Part shown: one piece after another, positions 1-11,564 of the stretch
Numbering within the stretch: the stretch's first letter is position 1
Layout of the letters: each line of letters begins with the position of its first letter
DNA from: Flaccisagitta enflata
Lineage: Eukaryota > Chaetognatha > Sagittoidea > Aphragmophora
Direction of reading: 5' to 3'
Assembly: GCA_965153355.1 (NCBI GenBank)
Contig: OZ231128.1
Coordinates: 36,642,001 to 36,706,000 of the forward strand
Length of the DNA: 64,000 nt
Position numbers and translations under genes: made by a program
Notes under the pieces: model-generated
Told to the model about the DNA's origin: nothing
What the model saw: only the letters and a program-made list of their open reading frames with translations
The model's database searches: none

Positions 1-3
1 CCG

Positions 4-117
<114 letters not shown>

Positions 118-401
118 AAACGCCCCAGACAGATTCAGACAAAACGATGTTCCTCGAGAGAGCTCGTCCTTTCTTCGAGGTCACTGCGAGGACTTCATAT
201 TGCCTTATTGATTGTGACCCGAGCTAAGAAAGCCGAGAGGACGTCGAAGAATATCTGATGGATGACTTCTTTTTTTTTGCGCCTCGGGATAAACCAGGCC
301 ACAAAATCGCACAATGTGCAATGCTTGCTCGCTTTTTGGTGCATATCATGCGCTTGTGCTTGTGTCTTTTTGTTATTGTTAGTTTGTCTTGTGCATAATG
401 A

Positions 402-403
<2 letters not shown>

Positions 404-437
<34 letters not shown>
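404..437. repeat. (GT)n microsatellite
   Basis: Short pure GT tract. Confidence 0.93.
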
Positions 438-489
438 TATGTCTTTATGTGTACAATTCTTCATTCTTTTTAGAGTATTCGCCCTCTAG

Positions 490-892
490 AATATATTCAT
501 TCATTCATTCATTCATTCATTCATTCATTCATTCATTCATTCATTCATTCATTCATTCATTCATTCATTCATTCATTCATTCACTCATTCATTCATTCAT
601 TCAAACTTTCATTCATTCATTCATTCCTTCATCCATTTATTCATTCATTCATTCATTCATCCATTCATTCATTCATTCATTCATTCATTCATTCATTCAT
701 TCATTCATCCATTCATTCATTCATTCATTCATTATTTCATTCATTTTTTCATTCTCTCATTCGTAAATTCATTCATTCATTCATTTATTCATTCATTCAT
801 TCATTCATTCATTCATTCATTCATTCATTCATTCATTCATTCATTCAATCATTCATTCATTCATTCATTCATTCATTCATTCATTCATTCAA
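490..892. repeat. (ATTC)n array with variants
   Basis: About 400 bp of ATTC with scattered variants (ACTC, ATCC, AAAC). Same unit as the LINE tail; the frame through it is a meaningless Phe-Ile-His-Ser repeat. Confidence 0.96.
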
Positions 893-1352
893 GACGCATC
901 GTTGGCTCATTTTGCTTTGTTTTTGTTTTTGTTTTTTTTTTTTTTTTTTGTTTCTTTTTTACAAAAGGAAAAAAGTCAGAAAGTAAATTATGGCAATACG
1001 ATTATGATGGAAGGGAGGAAACCTCCACTTGATCCCATCCAGTTTATGATGGATAAGAAATAAGAAATGGATGTCGAGGATATGTTTGTTGTGGAGATAA
1101 ATGTTAAGGACCTGGTTTGGATTGACATCCTCCCCAGAGCATTCCTGTGCCTTTTTGCTGATGTATGCAGTACTATGGACTTTATTGCTGGACAGCGAGA
1201 TGAAAATTTATATTAGGCTTTTTAACTACTGATTGGTAGATCCTTGATGTTCATCAGTTGTCATATTCCAATATTTTCAACGAGTGAAACTGCATGCTGT
1301 GTTTTGTATGGTGATAAGCGAATCAAACAGCAATACATCTGTGAATTTGACT
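893..1352. other. No recognised feature
   Basis: A/T-rich with a poly-T tract at 930-960; no gene or inverted repeat recognised. Confidence 0.5.
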
Positions 1353-1500
1353 TTTTTGTCGCAGACACGCGACTCTACACCTTGCCGTGTCGGTCGGTCT
1401 GTCCGTCGGTCCCGTAACCTTTTTAAATTCCGAGCGGTTTTCGCAATACTGCTCCTGCCCAACCGTCCGCGACTGGATTGCCGTGTATCCGGTCTTGTTT
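1353..1500 (-). mobile_element. Hairpin-capped element, family C
   Basis: Read on the minus strand it begins CAAGACCGGATACACGG, carries the SIR AGTCGCGGAC, and ends in the 3' hairpin GTCGCGTGTCTGCGAC, where one arm base has changed. The core has GACGGACCGACAGACC-type repeats. It is a near-complete, slightly decayed copy of about 148 bp. Confidence 0.8.
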
Positions 1501-1549
1501 CTTTATTCGCGTATACTCGACTCGATAACACCGCTATGTCCGTCATTCA

Positions 1550-1845
1550 GTTAATAGGTCTGTCAGGTGGTCGGTCTGACAGTAACGCATAGCTTAATTT
1601 GCGTTTTCGGGCGTATTTCGCACGGACGTATTTCGCATTACTGCTCCTGCCCATATGCTTGATTAGCCTTTTCAGCCTCGGACACGCGACTCTAGAATTT
1701 GTCGTGTTGGTGGATCCGTCACATTTATGATTTTCCGCTTTTGCCCACGCGTCCGCGACTGACGGGGAGTGTATGCGGCCTTGTTCATCACTGCCTCCAG
1801 CCATCCACACGCAACTTGGGTAGCCGTGTATCCGACCTTGTTTAT
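1550..1845 (-). mobile_element. Cluster of degenerate hairpin-capped elements (C and A pieces)
   Basis: At least three partial copies lie head to tail: a core/5' part at about 1560-1665, a C-like copy at 1676-1788 with 3' hairpin CGGACACGCGACTCTA and 5' side GTCCGCGACTGACG, and a family A 5' cap at 1791-1843 (ACACGCAACTTGGGTAGCCG). All read on the minus strand. Confidence 0.6.
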
Positions 1846-2617
1846 AAATGAACGCGACTTTCGCCACAGCCACAGGAAAAGTTATATGATCATCTTTTCC
1901 TCCTTTTTTCATTGACTTACTTGCAATTTCCGCGAATAGAGGAGTAACAGTCGGGAAACCTCTTATCTAGAATAAACACAATTTGCGCTTTTAGGCATCT
2001 ATCTTTAATTCGAAGGAAAAACAGGGAAGGGGGGGGGGGAAGAGGGCGGGCCAGGGTAAGGGAAGGGATAAGGAAAAGAAACAAAGTCAAATAGATTAAT
2101 GTGCGCGACAATTGTTGAAGAATGCAAAAATAATCACGAATTATTAAGTTGTCAACATTATTTCTTTCCTTGTAAAATCTTAACGATCAGTAATGGTAAA
2201 TAGACGGTTTTCTGATGATAGAACAAAATATTGGAGTAACGAACGATTAAATGAATGAGTTGATAAATGAAGGTGGAAAACGTGGAGATAGCAGTACACA
2301 AATTGCGGTCCGGCCGAAACACCAGGTATCAGATACACGCCTCATACATAACGAAATCATAGATCAAGAAAATATCGCACAAATCAAACGAACGGACCAG
2401 TGGATGGACTCTGTCTCTCTTAGAGGCACTTAGCCACATCAAAGAATTTATTTCATCTCGATTATCGCATATTTTTTTCGTCGATTTCCCCCAAGGAAGA
2501 AAAATTGCTTTCCTCAAAGTTGCCTCCCGTCAATCTTCATCTTCGCCGTCTTAAGTGTATTTTTTATTGAGTCGCTTGAATTCTTTTTTTTTTTTTTTTT
2601 TTTTTTTTTTGGGCTTA

Positions 2618-2690
2618 TGTTTAGTCGCTTGCTCGCGACTCTACATCTTGCTTTGTCCGTCATTCCGTCAAACTATATTTTTTTTTATCA
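2618..2690 (-). mobile_element. Hairpin-capped element 3' fragment
   Basis: AGTCGCTTGCTCGCGACTCTAC is the 3' hairpin plus adjoining sequence of an A/C-type copy, followed by a short GTCC core. The 5' half is missing and the sequence passes into an AGTCATTT-rich stretch. Confidence 0.55.
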
Positions 2691-2978
2691 ACTTAAATCA
2701 TTTTTTTTATTAAAGCTGTTTTTAATCATTTTTAGTCATTCGAAGCCATTTTAGGTCATGTCAAGTCATTGCAGATAATCACTGTCATTTAAGTCATTTA
2801 AAGTGAATTTGAGTCATTCTTACTCATTTCAATCAATTTGAAGTCATTTTAAGTCGTTTGAATGTTTGGATGAGTTATCAAATTTGATGTCATTTCGAGT
2901 CATTCTAAATCATTTAAAGTCATTTTAGTCATTAAAGTCATTCACGTTATTTCAACCATTTGAGTTAATTTAGTCTTG
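2690..2978. repeat. Degenerate AGTCATTT minisatellite
   Basis: About 290 bp in which AGTCATTT, GTCATTTAA and close variants recur roughly every 9-18 bases with irregular spacing. It sits between two hairpin-capped element pieces, so it may be an expanded core of one element. Confidence 0.6.
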
Positions 2979-3266
2979 TTAGTCGTGTTTTGTCGCCTGC
3001 AATGCGACTCTTCAATCCGCATTGTGTATCCATTCGTCCGTCCACCCGTCCGATCGTCCGTTGGTCAGATTTTGATTTTTTCTTCTTTTTCGACGTTAAT
3101 GAGCTTTTTTCGCATCATGTATCCGGCCTTGTTGTCATTTAAGTCACTCAGGTATCTTTGACGTTTCTATCAAAATAACAAGACCATGTCAATCAAAGAC
3201 ATTCTATTTAGAATCTCGTCAATTTAGTTTTTACTACCCGCACGCGACTTTTGAGAAATGCCTTGT
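2978..3266 (-). mobile_element. Degenerate family A hairpin-capped elements
   Basis: 2978-3135 has a decayed 3' hairpin (GTCGCCTGCAATGCGACTC), a CGTCCGTCCACCCGTCCG core and the end ATGTATCCGGCCTTGTT. A second 5' fragment at 3222-3266 retains CCCGCACGCGACTT and CCTTGTTTT. Confidence 0.6.
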
Positions 3267-3289
3267 TTTCTTAGTTTTTAAGAGGAAGA

Positions 3290-4135
<846 letters not shown>

Positions 4136-4139
4136 ATTA

Positions 4140-4751
4140 CTATCTAGCTCAAAAGTATAGAGGCAAGATAAGTATTAAATAATTTATTCAATAAATAATA
4201 CATAATACAATTCCGGAATACGTTTAATACTTAGTGTGCCCTCCCTGGGCATCAACAACCGCCTTCATACGCCTCGGCATGCTTTCGTAGAGAGATTTGA
4301 GGTAAGACGGCGTGATCTTCTCCCAGACTTTGGAAGCGATTTTTTTCAGCCCTGTAGCCGACGTCGCACATTCTTTGCTTTGTAGCTGCTTCATTTGTGA
4401 CCAAAGTGATTCGATGGGGTTCAGATCAGGGCTGTTTCCTAGCCAACCACCGAAGAGTTTGACGCCGTGTTGGGTGTGCCATTGCTTCGTTGTAGCGGCG
4501 CGATGCGCAGGCGCGCCATCTTCCATCAACTCGAATTTCTCGTGTCCGCATTTTTTTGCCCTTTTCGATTTGGAGTGGCAATCTTGTTTGAGCTGTCATT
4601 TCTAAACGCTTTGAATTAGATGAACGCGGTTTGCGCCATTTGATCAGAAATTCGCTCTACTTTCTGCATCTCACCGATTTTCCTATCGATTTTTTATTCT
4701 AAGCAGAGATATTGTCCAAAATGTTTGCCTCTATGCTTTTGAGCTAGATAG
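4140..4751 (-). mobile_element. Internally deleted Tc1/mariner element with intact TIRs and TA duplication
   Basis: Terminal inverted repeats of 27 bp at 4140-4166 and 4725-4751 (CTATCTAGCTCAAAAG...) differ at one position and are each flanked by TA (4138-4139, 4752-4753). The 612 bp element keeps only the last third of a transposase gene on the minus strand. A full Tc1/mariner element is about 1.3-1.6 kb, so roughly half is gone. The conserved TIRs mean it could still have been moved in trans. Confidence 0.93.
4224..4592 (-). pseudogene. Tc1/mariner transposase C-terminal fragment
   Basis: The minus-strand reading gives a DDE transposase C-terminus: FELMEDGAPAHRA (second catalytic Asp in EDGAPAH) and then GNSPDLNPIESLW (third acidic residue in the NPIE motif), ending VVDAQGGHTKY just inside the TIR. 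The frame stays open upstream to a stop near 4590. The N-terminal helix-turn-helix DNA-binding domains and the first catalytic Asp are absent, so the fragment cannot be an active transposase. It lies wholly inside the TIR-bounded element at 4140-4751. Confidence 0.9.
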
Positions 4752-4797
4752 TACAATAAAAAATTGTTTTTTGTTTTAATATTCATTATATCTAGTA

Positions 4798-4929
4798 GGG
4801 ATGTGGAAGCGGTCGATTTTTATGCCGCTTCCACCGATTCCGCTTCCGCTTCCGCTTCCATTTTACAGTTCAAATACTAGTAGCTATCCCATCCTCCAAA
4901 TTGGAAGCGGTCAATCGCTTCCACATCCC
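4798..4929. mobile_element. 132 bp MITE with GGGATGTGGAAGCG ends, TA-flanked (copy 1)
   Basis: The inverted ends GGGATGTGGAAGCG and CGCTTCCACATCCC are flanked by TA on both sides (4796-4797, 4930-4931). Inside is a short hexamer run (GCTTCC)n and a unique middle that includes ATACTAGTAGCTATCCCATC. An inverted copy of exactly the same length lies at 29948-30079. The element is too short to code; TA flanks suggest mobilisation by a Tc1/mariner-type transposase. Confidence 0.85.
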
Positions 4930-5073
4930 TAATATCTAGGATATCACTACATGAAGATTGATGCAAATTTGTCTTGGGCAGGAGTCTCGCTTGTAGGCAA
5001 CAAAAAATTTTGTCGGGCCCCCGGTACCATGGTAGCACATAGTCATATAATCATAGTCAAAGTCATTGTCAAC

Positions 5074-5470
5074 GGTATCCCATGCCTTACTCGGAGTGAT
5101 CAAGTACAAATAAGTGGAGTGAGAGCATGGCTGCGGTAGGACACGGGTAAATTTCTAAACGTCCTGGGGGGTCATTTTGCAGTTATCAGATGGCTAATGA
5201 AGATCATTGAAAGCTGGAGGGCAGATGTGAGGCCTGGAGAGCAGATATGAGGAATCGAGGACAGATTTGAGGTCTAGAGGGCTGTTTTGAGGCTCGGAGG
5301 GCTGATTTGGAGTCTGGAGGGCTGATCAAAGGTCTGGAGGGCAGATTTGGGATATTAAGGGCCGATTTGAGGTGTGATGGGCAGTCTTGAGACCTGGAGG
5401 GCAGATTTGAGGGCCAGAGGACTGATTTGAAGCATATTTGAAGCTGATTTATAGCTGATTAAGGGAAAAA
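5074..5470. mobile_element. Partial foldback element FB-j
   Basis: Leader GTCAACGGTATCCCATGCC, end remnant ATGGCTGCGGTAGG, then about ten units of 20-21 bp (GGGCTGATTTGAGGTCTGGA) at 5210-5440. No right end. Confidence 0.7.
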
Positions 5471-6070
5471 CAAGCCAACAGTCGCGTGCTTCGTTCTTCA
5501 GTTACACACACAGCTGCATGCCTACATACTCCTTTCCTTCCTTCCTCCCTCCTTCCCTCCATCCTTCCTTCCATTCTTTCCGGCCTCCCTCCTGCATTAT
5601 TGATATGAAGAGGTTGTTTAGCGAGTTAAACGCAGACAATGTTGGACCTCCTCAATTCAGCCTGAGTAGGCTACTACTCAGCTGTGACGTGGTTTGTAGA
5701 GTAATGGCAACTAATGGCGTTAATGTCCAAGTAAATAAGAGCAAATGTATTTCTCTGTGTTTGTGCCTTCCTCTATACATTGAAAGTTGTCCACCGTACT
5801 CCTGCTTCCATCAGACGGACGTAATCGGGATTCCAACAGAAGGCCGTACTCATCAGTCGATGTTAGATCATTTTGATTCGTGACGAGCTGTTTACTTTTT
5901 CCAAATCTTGAAAAAAACCTCCAAGGCGACATCCATGTATCCAAGCCCAAGGTCACCGCCCACCGACCATGATACTTTCTCATTCAATATCTTTGTCTGA
6001 CTTTCTGGCCGCCTTTATGACTTTCTTTTCTTTAATCTAGTTCTTTTTCATTTTCTGCCCGTTCACTGTT
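5471..6070. other. No recognised gene
   Basis: A CCTTCCCTCC pyrimidine tract at 5530-5582, otherwise unclassified. Confidence 0.4.
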
Positions 6071-6074
6071 CAGT

Positions 6075-6109
6075 CAGTCAGTCAGTCTGTCTGTCTGTCT
6101 GTCTGTCTA

Positions 6110-6162
<53 letters not shown>
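6075..6162. repeat. (GTCT)n microsatellite
   Basis: About 85 bp of TCTG tetramers. Confidence 0.95.
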
Positions 6163-6432
6163 GAGTCTACCTTTCTATTCGCATATCAGATGGTCTGTCT
6201 TTCTGTGTGTGTCACTCTCATTCTCTCTCTCTCTCTCTCTTTCAAATTACTGTTAATTATCATCATTTTTCTCAAGAATCTTCAGTTTATCTTCGCATGT
6301 TTCGAAATACATCTCCATCTTCTTCTCACAGACCGCGCAGATGCCTTCAGTCCTGGCAAAATATGATAGGTGGCAAGAGTGCAGTGGGGACTTGGGTATG
6401 GGCTTGTCGATGGAAGGAAAGCTCCTCCACTA

Positions 6433-6500
6433 CTAAACAAGTACGCGGGGTCACAATATCGTCGGAAACGGGTGGGCATGAGCATACCCCGGATCTTTGA
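6433..6500 (+). mobile_element. Family B hairpin-capped element, 5' fragment
   Basis: Starts AACAAGTACGCGGGGTCAC, a slightly mutated B cap, then ATATCGTCGGAAACGGGTGGGC in place of the usual GTTGCGGAC SIR. It is truncated where a D-type element begins at 6510. Confidence 0.65.
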
Positions 6501-6664
6501 GGATATGGGAACAAGGCCAAGAGATGTCCAATAGATGCGTCCTCTTTAGATGTAAGATATCTAGATAAAAATCATTAGGGTATAGGTATTGAGATAAAGA
6601 GAAACAAATGAATTGATTACTTCCACCCCCTCCCCCCCACCCCGCCTCCTCCCCATACCTCCTC

Positions 6665-6895
6665 TCCACGGAGAGACATGAAGGGACATGGAGAGCACTT
6701 TAGAGACATGAGGAATCAAGAGGAGACATAGGGGACATGAACAGACATAAGAGAAGAGACATGAGAGAAATAAGAGACATAAGAGAAAAAAGAGACAAGA
6801 GAAATAAGACATTAGAGACATAAGAGACAAGAGACATAGGAGCCATGGGAGACAAAAGAGACATAGGAGACATAGGACATAGAGACATAGAGACT
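6665..6895. repeat. GAGACATA/GAGACATGA minisatellite, left block
   Basis: Short purine-rich units (GAGACATAA, GAGACATGA, GAGACATAG) repeat about 20 times. A related block lies at 7620-7760. The roughly 720 bp between them may be an insertion that split one array. Confidence 0.75.
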
Positions 6896-6997
6896 AATCA
6901 TCGGCGAGTACCCTACGTTATCCTTTGGTCGATTAGTAAATAGCTGTTACCCGGATTATCGATTGCTACTCATTGATGCAGTTACGATCGGTTATGG

Positions 6998-7095
6998 CTA
7001 CTGACCCTTCTCCTCTTCCTCTTCCTTTTCCACTTCCTCCTCTTCCACTTCCTCCTCTTCCTCTTCCTCTTCCACTTCCTCCTCTTCCTCCTCCT
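6998..7095. repeat. CTTCCT/CCTCTT polypyrimidine repeat
   Basis: Hexamer and nonamer variants of CTTCCT form an all-pyrimidine tract that any reading frame renders as proline/leucine. This is simple repeat, not protein. Confidence 0.85.
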
Positions 7096-7139
7096 ACCAG
7101 AAAGTCACCTGTGAACTTTGCTTTTCTCTATGTCGAACT

Positions 7140-7231
7140 ATTCATCATTCTATCTGTCTGTCTATCTGTCTGTGTGTCAATCTGTCTCGGTCTTTCTGTA
7201 TGTCTCTGTCTGTCTGTATAACTCTGTCTGA

Positions 7232-7269
<38 letters not shown>

Positions 7270-7270
7270 T
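7140..7270. repeat. (TCTG)n then (CT)n
   Basis: A TCTGTCTG-rich tract of about 100 bp passes directly into about 30 bp of CT dinucleotides. Confidence 0.85.
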
Positions 7271-7619
7271 GACATATTCATCCATCATATTTAGTGATTA
7301 TTTTCTTATTCTTTCTAAAAAAAAAAAAGAATATATATATGAAAAAAAAGATTATATGCAGAAATGAATTAAATATAAATGAAAAACTAAAACTTAAAAA
7401 ATGCATCATTTTTTTTCCTTCACACATTATTGCTATTCTTGGATGATCAACAATTTTACATCATGCAAAAAAATGTCAGTTTGTGAAGAAAAAAAAATCG
7501 ATAATAACCGCATCGGAAAGTCGGTTATAGCAGTATCCAAACCGAACCTATATTCGCGATTATTATTTAATTAATTGAACCTAATTGAACCGTTATCTAA
7601 TAGCCAGATCGCCGAACTA

Positions 7620-7760
7620 TAATAGAGACATAGGACATAGGACATAGAGACATAGGAAATATAAGAGACATGAAGAGACAGGAGCCATGAGAGACAAAAG
7701 AGACGATAGAGACACAGTGAATATAAGAGACATGAAGAGACATAAACAGAAATGAAGAGA
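7620..7760. repeat. GAGACATA minisatellite, right block
   Basis: Same unit family as 6665-6895 (GAGACATAGG, GAGACATGAA), interrupted by variant units. Confidence 0.7.
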
Positions 7761-7889
7761 AAACCCTAGAAATTGCGTTTCGAAATTTTCACGTTTCCGA
7801 CCAACCAACCAACCAGCCAACATACCAAGGGTTACACCCTCTTATAAAGATGCGAGGACGCATCTAAAAGTTTTATTTCATTGAAGTTA

Positions 7890-7902
7890 AAGTTTCTTTC
7901 TT

Positions 7903-7945
<43 letters not shown>

Positions 7946-7968
7946 CTCTCTCTCTCTTTTTTTTTTCT
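7890..7968. repeat. (CTTT)n / CT tract
   Basis: CTTT tetramers flanked by short CT runs. Confidence 0.93.
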
Positions 7969-8891
7969 CTCTAGGCCACTTACTTATTGCATGCGTCGCT
8001 TAATGTTTCCGCTTTAGCTGGCAAACATTTTTTACTTCCGGGACACTTAAGTTTTATACGTCCCCCACCCTCGCCTCCATCTTTGCCATTTCCCGTTCCG
8101 ACGCCTAAATACCCCCGTTTCTTCCCTACTCTCCCCCTTCCTCCTGCTCCTCCTCCTCCTCCAGATTGCATTGATCAACTGGGAGCCAGTCGTAAATTGC
8201 ACATTGGCAAAAAGTCGAAATTAAATCCTCTCGATGGTGGCAGACATTTTCTTTTTCTTTTTCTTTTGCGCCTGCACCAGACGGACATTCAGAAGCTGGA
8301 AATGAGCAAAGCGAGAAATTGATGAAGTGCGGAGGGAATAAATGTTTATAGATATGGTGTTTAAGAATTGACCGATATTTTGTCACGTGCGCGTTTCTAT
8401 GAGCCTACAATCGCTATGCCTACAACGTCTATAAAGCTGTCTATCCTCATGTCCAACCATCCCTCCATGAGATTGAAAAAAAAACAACGTTAACGTTTTG
8501 AGGGTATAAACAAAAACGATATTTACATAGTTCCAGAGTATAAGTGGGGATGTGGAAGACAAATGCCTTTTGGGGGGAGGGGGGAAATGAGTTCTATTAA
8601 GGATGAAATTGGGGTCTTCGGACGGAGATTTAGGCTTTCCTGTTCATGAAGTGCTACACCGCTTTTAGATTGGACTGTCGCGAAAGGACCCATGTTATTC
8701 ATAAAATATTTGAAACAACCACTTGATTATTTTTTTCTGTGGTAGACAAATTGATTAAGTTTTGTTACAAAAAACAAATGAAGCTCCAGTGTGAATGCAT
8801 TTGCGTCAATCTCATGGTAAAAATGAATCTATCTTAGCAAAACAGCCTTTTTCATGGGAAAACCAAGGTTAGCAAGTATCGATGCTTTGAT

Positions 8892-9142
8892 TTTTAGTCG
8901 CGTGCTACGCGACTCTACAACCCGCTTTGTCGGTCCGTCTGTCGGTCCGTCGGTCCGTCGGTCCGTCGGTCCGTCGGTCCGTCGGTCCGTCGGTCCGTCG
9001 GTCCGTCCGTCCGTCACACTTTACTTTTTTGGGTTTTTTGCGGTCTTTGGCTTCACTGCTCCTGCCCAAATGATTGAGTGGCCTTAAATATGGCCCCTGC
9101 CCACCCGCACGCGACTTCGGTAGCCGTGTATCCGGCCTTGTT
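8892..9142 (-). mobile_element. Hairpin-capped element, family A, intact
   Basis: The 3' hairpin AGTCGCGTAGCACGCGACT and SIR AGTCGCGTGC are both intact and complementary over 10 bp. The core is about 90 bp of (CGGAC/CGAC)n at 8926-9015. A secondary motif, TTGGGCAGGAGCAGT, lies between core and SIR, and the 5' cap GGCCGGATACACGGC is perfect. Confidence 0.9.
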
Positions 9143-9144
9143 CT

Positions 9145-9828
9145 ACAAGATTGATCCTTTAGTGTTGGTTATGAAGAATTGATGAAGGTGAGGTGAAAAC
9201 ACAAAAACTTTTGACTTACCACCTTGGAAATAAGTATACCGACATCTTCAACTAAAGATATCTCTGCTTCCAAAACAGCTAAAAACTTTTTTCAAAAAAG
9301 CAAATTAATTTTTGTCAAATTATCTTTACAATGAATGCAATCTGGATTCTGTGGCTTTAGCCGTTTAGAAATGCCAAGCAAAAGAATGAAAATCTTCATT
9401 TTCAAAAATGCAAAAAATATCAGGAATGAAAAAGTCCATTTGTTAGACATAATTTCTACTAAGGATATCTCTGCTTGTAGAAAAGTTAGAAACTTAAAAA
9501 AAAAGCAAATTAATCTTCATCAAAAGATCTTTACGATGAGCGCAATCTGGTTTCTGTAGCTTTAATTGTTTAGTAGTTACAAGCCAAAAAATAAACCTAT
9601 ATCTGAGGTGATTCGTTCAAGAAAGTTTGTTGAAGAGATGTGAAATCAACTCAACCATTACAAGATAAAAAGCTGTATGGAGTGCTTGAAATATAGAAAA
9701 CTCGAATCATCTAAAAGGTAAAAACATTTTATCATCTATTGTCACTCTCATTGTAATGTTTTGGTCAATACTTGTGAAAATAATCAATGAATTGCCTTGT
9801 TGTCGGTATACTTTTTTCCAAGATTGTA
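9145..9828. repeat. Two diverged about 200 bp direct repeats
   Basis: GATATCTCTGCTT, AAAGCAAATTAAT and GCAATCTGG...TGTGGCTTTA occur at 9255-9385 and again at 9457-9580. No ORF; the rest of the interval is unclassified. Confidence 0.55.
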
Positions 9829-9965
9829 TTAGTTGCGGACACGCAACTCTATAAGAGGCTTTGTCTGTCCGTTGGTCCGTTGGTCCGTTGGTCCGTCACA
9901 CTCGAGTTGAAAAGTGGCAAAACGCGCATTTCCACCCCTGCCCACCCGTCCGCAACTGGTGGCCC
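9829..9965 (-). mobile_element. Hairpin-capped element, family B, 5' cap lost
   Basis: Has the B 3' hairpin GTTGCGTGTCCGCAAC, three GGACCAAC units, the core word GCGTTTTGCCACTTTTC and SIR GTTGCGGACGGGTGGGC. After the SIR the sequence diverges, so the cap and AACAAG are missing. Confidence 0.8.
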
Positions 9966-10296
9966 CAGAACACTGCAAAAACCTAAAGATTTGAGAATCT
10001 TTCGGAAAATTGTCTAAAAATCTCTCCAAATTGAAATCAATGAGAATTTTCTTCTGTTACAGTACAACATATATCAAATTCTTACATATTCTAGACCAAT
10101 CACAGTATTTTAGCTCAATTTGTTAAGAAATGACAACTGTATGAAATAAAGTGAGCAAAAAATTGTCGGGGAAAAATCTTTCAATATAGAACTCGCAAAT
10201 GCATTCATCATAAGTAGGAGGCTTTAATTTTCGAGTCAGTGGGACATTTTTTGCTTGCAGCAAAACTTAATCAAATTATCTATCAGGGGAATAAAG

Positions 10297-10420
10297 AACA
10301 AGGCCGGATACATGGCTACCCAAGTCGCGTGCGGGTGGGCAAGCGCCATATTCAAGGTCACTCCATCACTTCCGTTACCTGCACAAGTTGACCTAGCTGC
10401 ATTATTTCTAGTCGCAAAAA
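10297..10420 (+). mobile_element. Family A hairpin-capped element, 5' half, interrupted
   Basis: AACAAGGCCGGATACATGGC (cap), AGTCGCGTGCGGGTGGGC (SIR and the conserved motif) and AAGGTCACT are present. At about 10375 it passes into a segment that recurs in reverse at 24.1-24.3 kb, again inside a family A element. Confidence 0.75.
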
Positions 10421-10640
10421 AAAATCGAGTAAGGAGGCTAAAAAAAGGTCAATCTTGTGTAAAAAAACTTGGGGAATCCAACCGTGACCTTTTTAGAGCC
10501 CTACATGGGGGCACACACCATCTTTGAAGCTGGCATAACTTTTTAAATATGTTCAAGCCTGGCGATTATGTTTTCTCTATTCTATATGTATTTCTGAGCA
10601 AATCCTGACCAAAAACGGAAAAATCGGTTGGGAAATTTTT
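10375..10640. repeat. Dispersed segment X (related inverted copies at 14.27-14.41 and 24.09-24.31 kb)
   Basis: The portion TCCGTTACCTGCACAAGTTG through TTAGAGCCCTACATGGGG matches 24180-24312 reversed. The following portion, TTTGAAGCTGGCATAACTTT through AAATCGGTTGGGAAA, matches 14285-14410 reversed. No coding frame was found; its class is unknown. Confidence 0.65.
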
Positions 10641-10879
10641 GTTTATACACTTTTAGAGTTTCTTCCTTGAAATTGGTGGCTGTTGGGGTCAGCCTTTTAC
10701 TCTGTAACGAATTGAACCAAAATGAGCCACATAACCTGGATCATGTATCGGATTGATCTTAGGGCAGATGGGGCAGTACCCCAGGGCCCCACGCCCTTTA
10801 GGCAACTAAGAAAAAACATTAAAGAAAAAGAAAAAAGATCAAGAAAAGAAAAGAGAACAAGAAATGATCAAATGAACCT

Positions 10880-11008
10880 AGTGACAAGGGGTCACAATAT
10901 AATTGGGGACGGGTGGGCTGGGGCCTTCAACCCCAATCCATACACCCCCCACTCCTTACCACCTCCACCACCACCCCCCTGCTCCCCTTCCACCCACATA
11001 CATACACA
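10880..11008 (+). mobile_element. Family B hairpin-capped element, 5' half, joined to foldback element
   Basis: GTGACAAGGGGTCAC is the B cap, followed by the SIR region GGGGACGGGTGGGCTGGGGC and the B core (CAATCCATACACCCCCCAC). At about 11005 the sequence changes to the foldback left end, so the 3' half is gone. Confidence 0.7.
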
Positions 11009-11540
11009 ACAGGTCGCCCAAGGGCAATATGTGGTCAGCGATACCTGTTGCTCTGCTTTTCATGATTGTGAATTGGAGTGAGGGGAAACAGGGCAGTGGC
11101 CCCAAAGGGGACAAAGTCCTGTAGAATACAGGGGGACTTTTGTTTGTCCCCTCCATTCGTTCATTTGTTCGTCCGTCCCCCCCAGGCCCTCTCAAGCCTG
11201 AAATCTGCCCTCTCATAGCTGAAATCTACCCTCTCAGGCCTGGAATCTGCACCCTCAGGCCTTGAATCTGAGAGTTCAGATTTCAGGCCTGAGAGGGTCT
11301 GAGAGAGCAGTTTTCAGGCCTAAGAGGGCAGATTTCAGGCCTGAGAAGGAAGATTCAAGGCTTGAGAAGGGAGATTCAAGGCCTGAGACGGCAGATTTCA
11401 GGCCTGAGAGGGTAGATTTCAGCTCAGAGATGGCAGATTTCAGGCCTGAGAGAGCCTGGGGTTGGACAGACATACAAACAAATGAATGAAAGTCCCCCTG
11501 TATTATACAAGACTTCATCCACCTCAGGGCCGCTGCCCAA
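11009..11540. mobile_element. Foldback element FB-a with head-to-head 21 bp arrays
   Basis: The inverted ends are GGGCAGTGGCCCCAAAG... (from 11091) and CAGGGCCGCTGCCC (to about 11538). Both run on into ACAAAGTCCTGTAGAATACAG and its inverse. Inside, CCCTCTCAGGCCTGAAATCTG-type units (11178-11275) face AGAGGGCAGATTTCAGGCCTG-type units (11276-11455), so the middle can fold into a long hairpin. About 80 bp left of the TIR (GGTCAGCGATACC...) is shared with other foldback copies. Confidence 0.8.
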
Positions 11541-11564
11541 AAAATAATCATAAAGTAATCCTAC

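Larger units (their letters stand above)
6510..7869 (+). mobile_element. Long D-type hairpin-capped element (about 1.36 kb), with internal repeats
   Basis: The 5' end AACAAGGCCAAGAGATGTCC is followed by SIR GATGCGTCCTC (6534-6544). The 3' end at 7799-7869 has (CCAA)n, then CTCTTATAAA and the hairpin GATGCGAGGACGCATC followed by TAAAAG. SIR and 3' arm (7854-7864) are perfectly complementary over 11 bp. The interior holds GAGACATA minisatellite blocks, a CTTCCT tract and TCTG/CT arrays. Joining these ends as one element is inference from matching ends; two separate half-copies remain possible. Confidence 0.55.

Noticed and set aside
11262-11551. Repetitive frames (RPE, LKSALSGLKS) at the foldback arrays
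   Set aside because: A 21 bp unit keeps frame and so gives open reading frames on both strands, but the units vary as DNA and sit inside inverted arms; similar frames at 12283-12486, 13168-13482 and 27564-27956 are rejected for the same reason.
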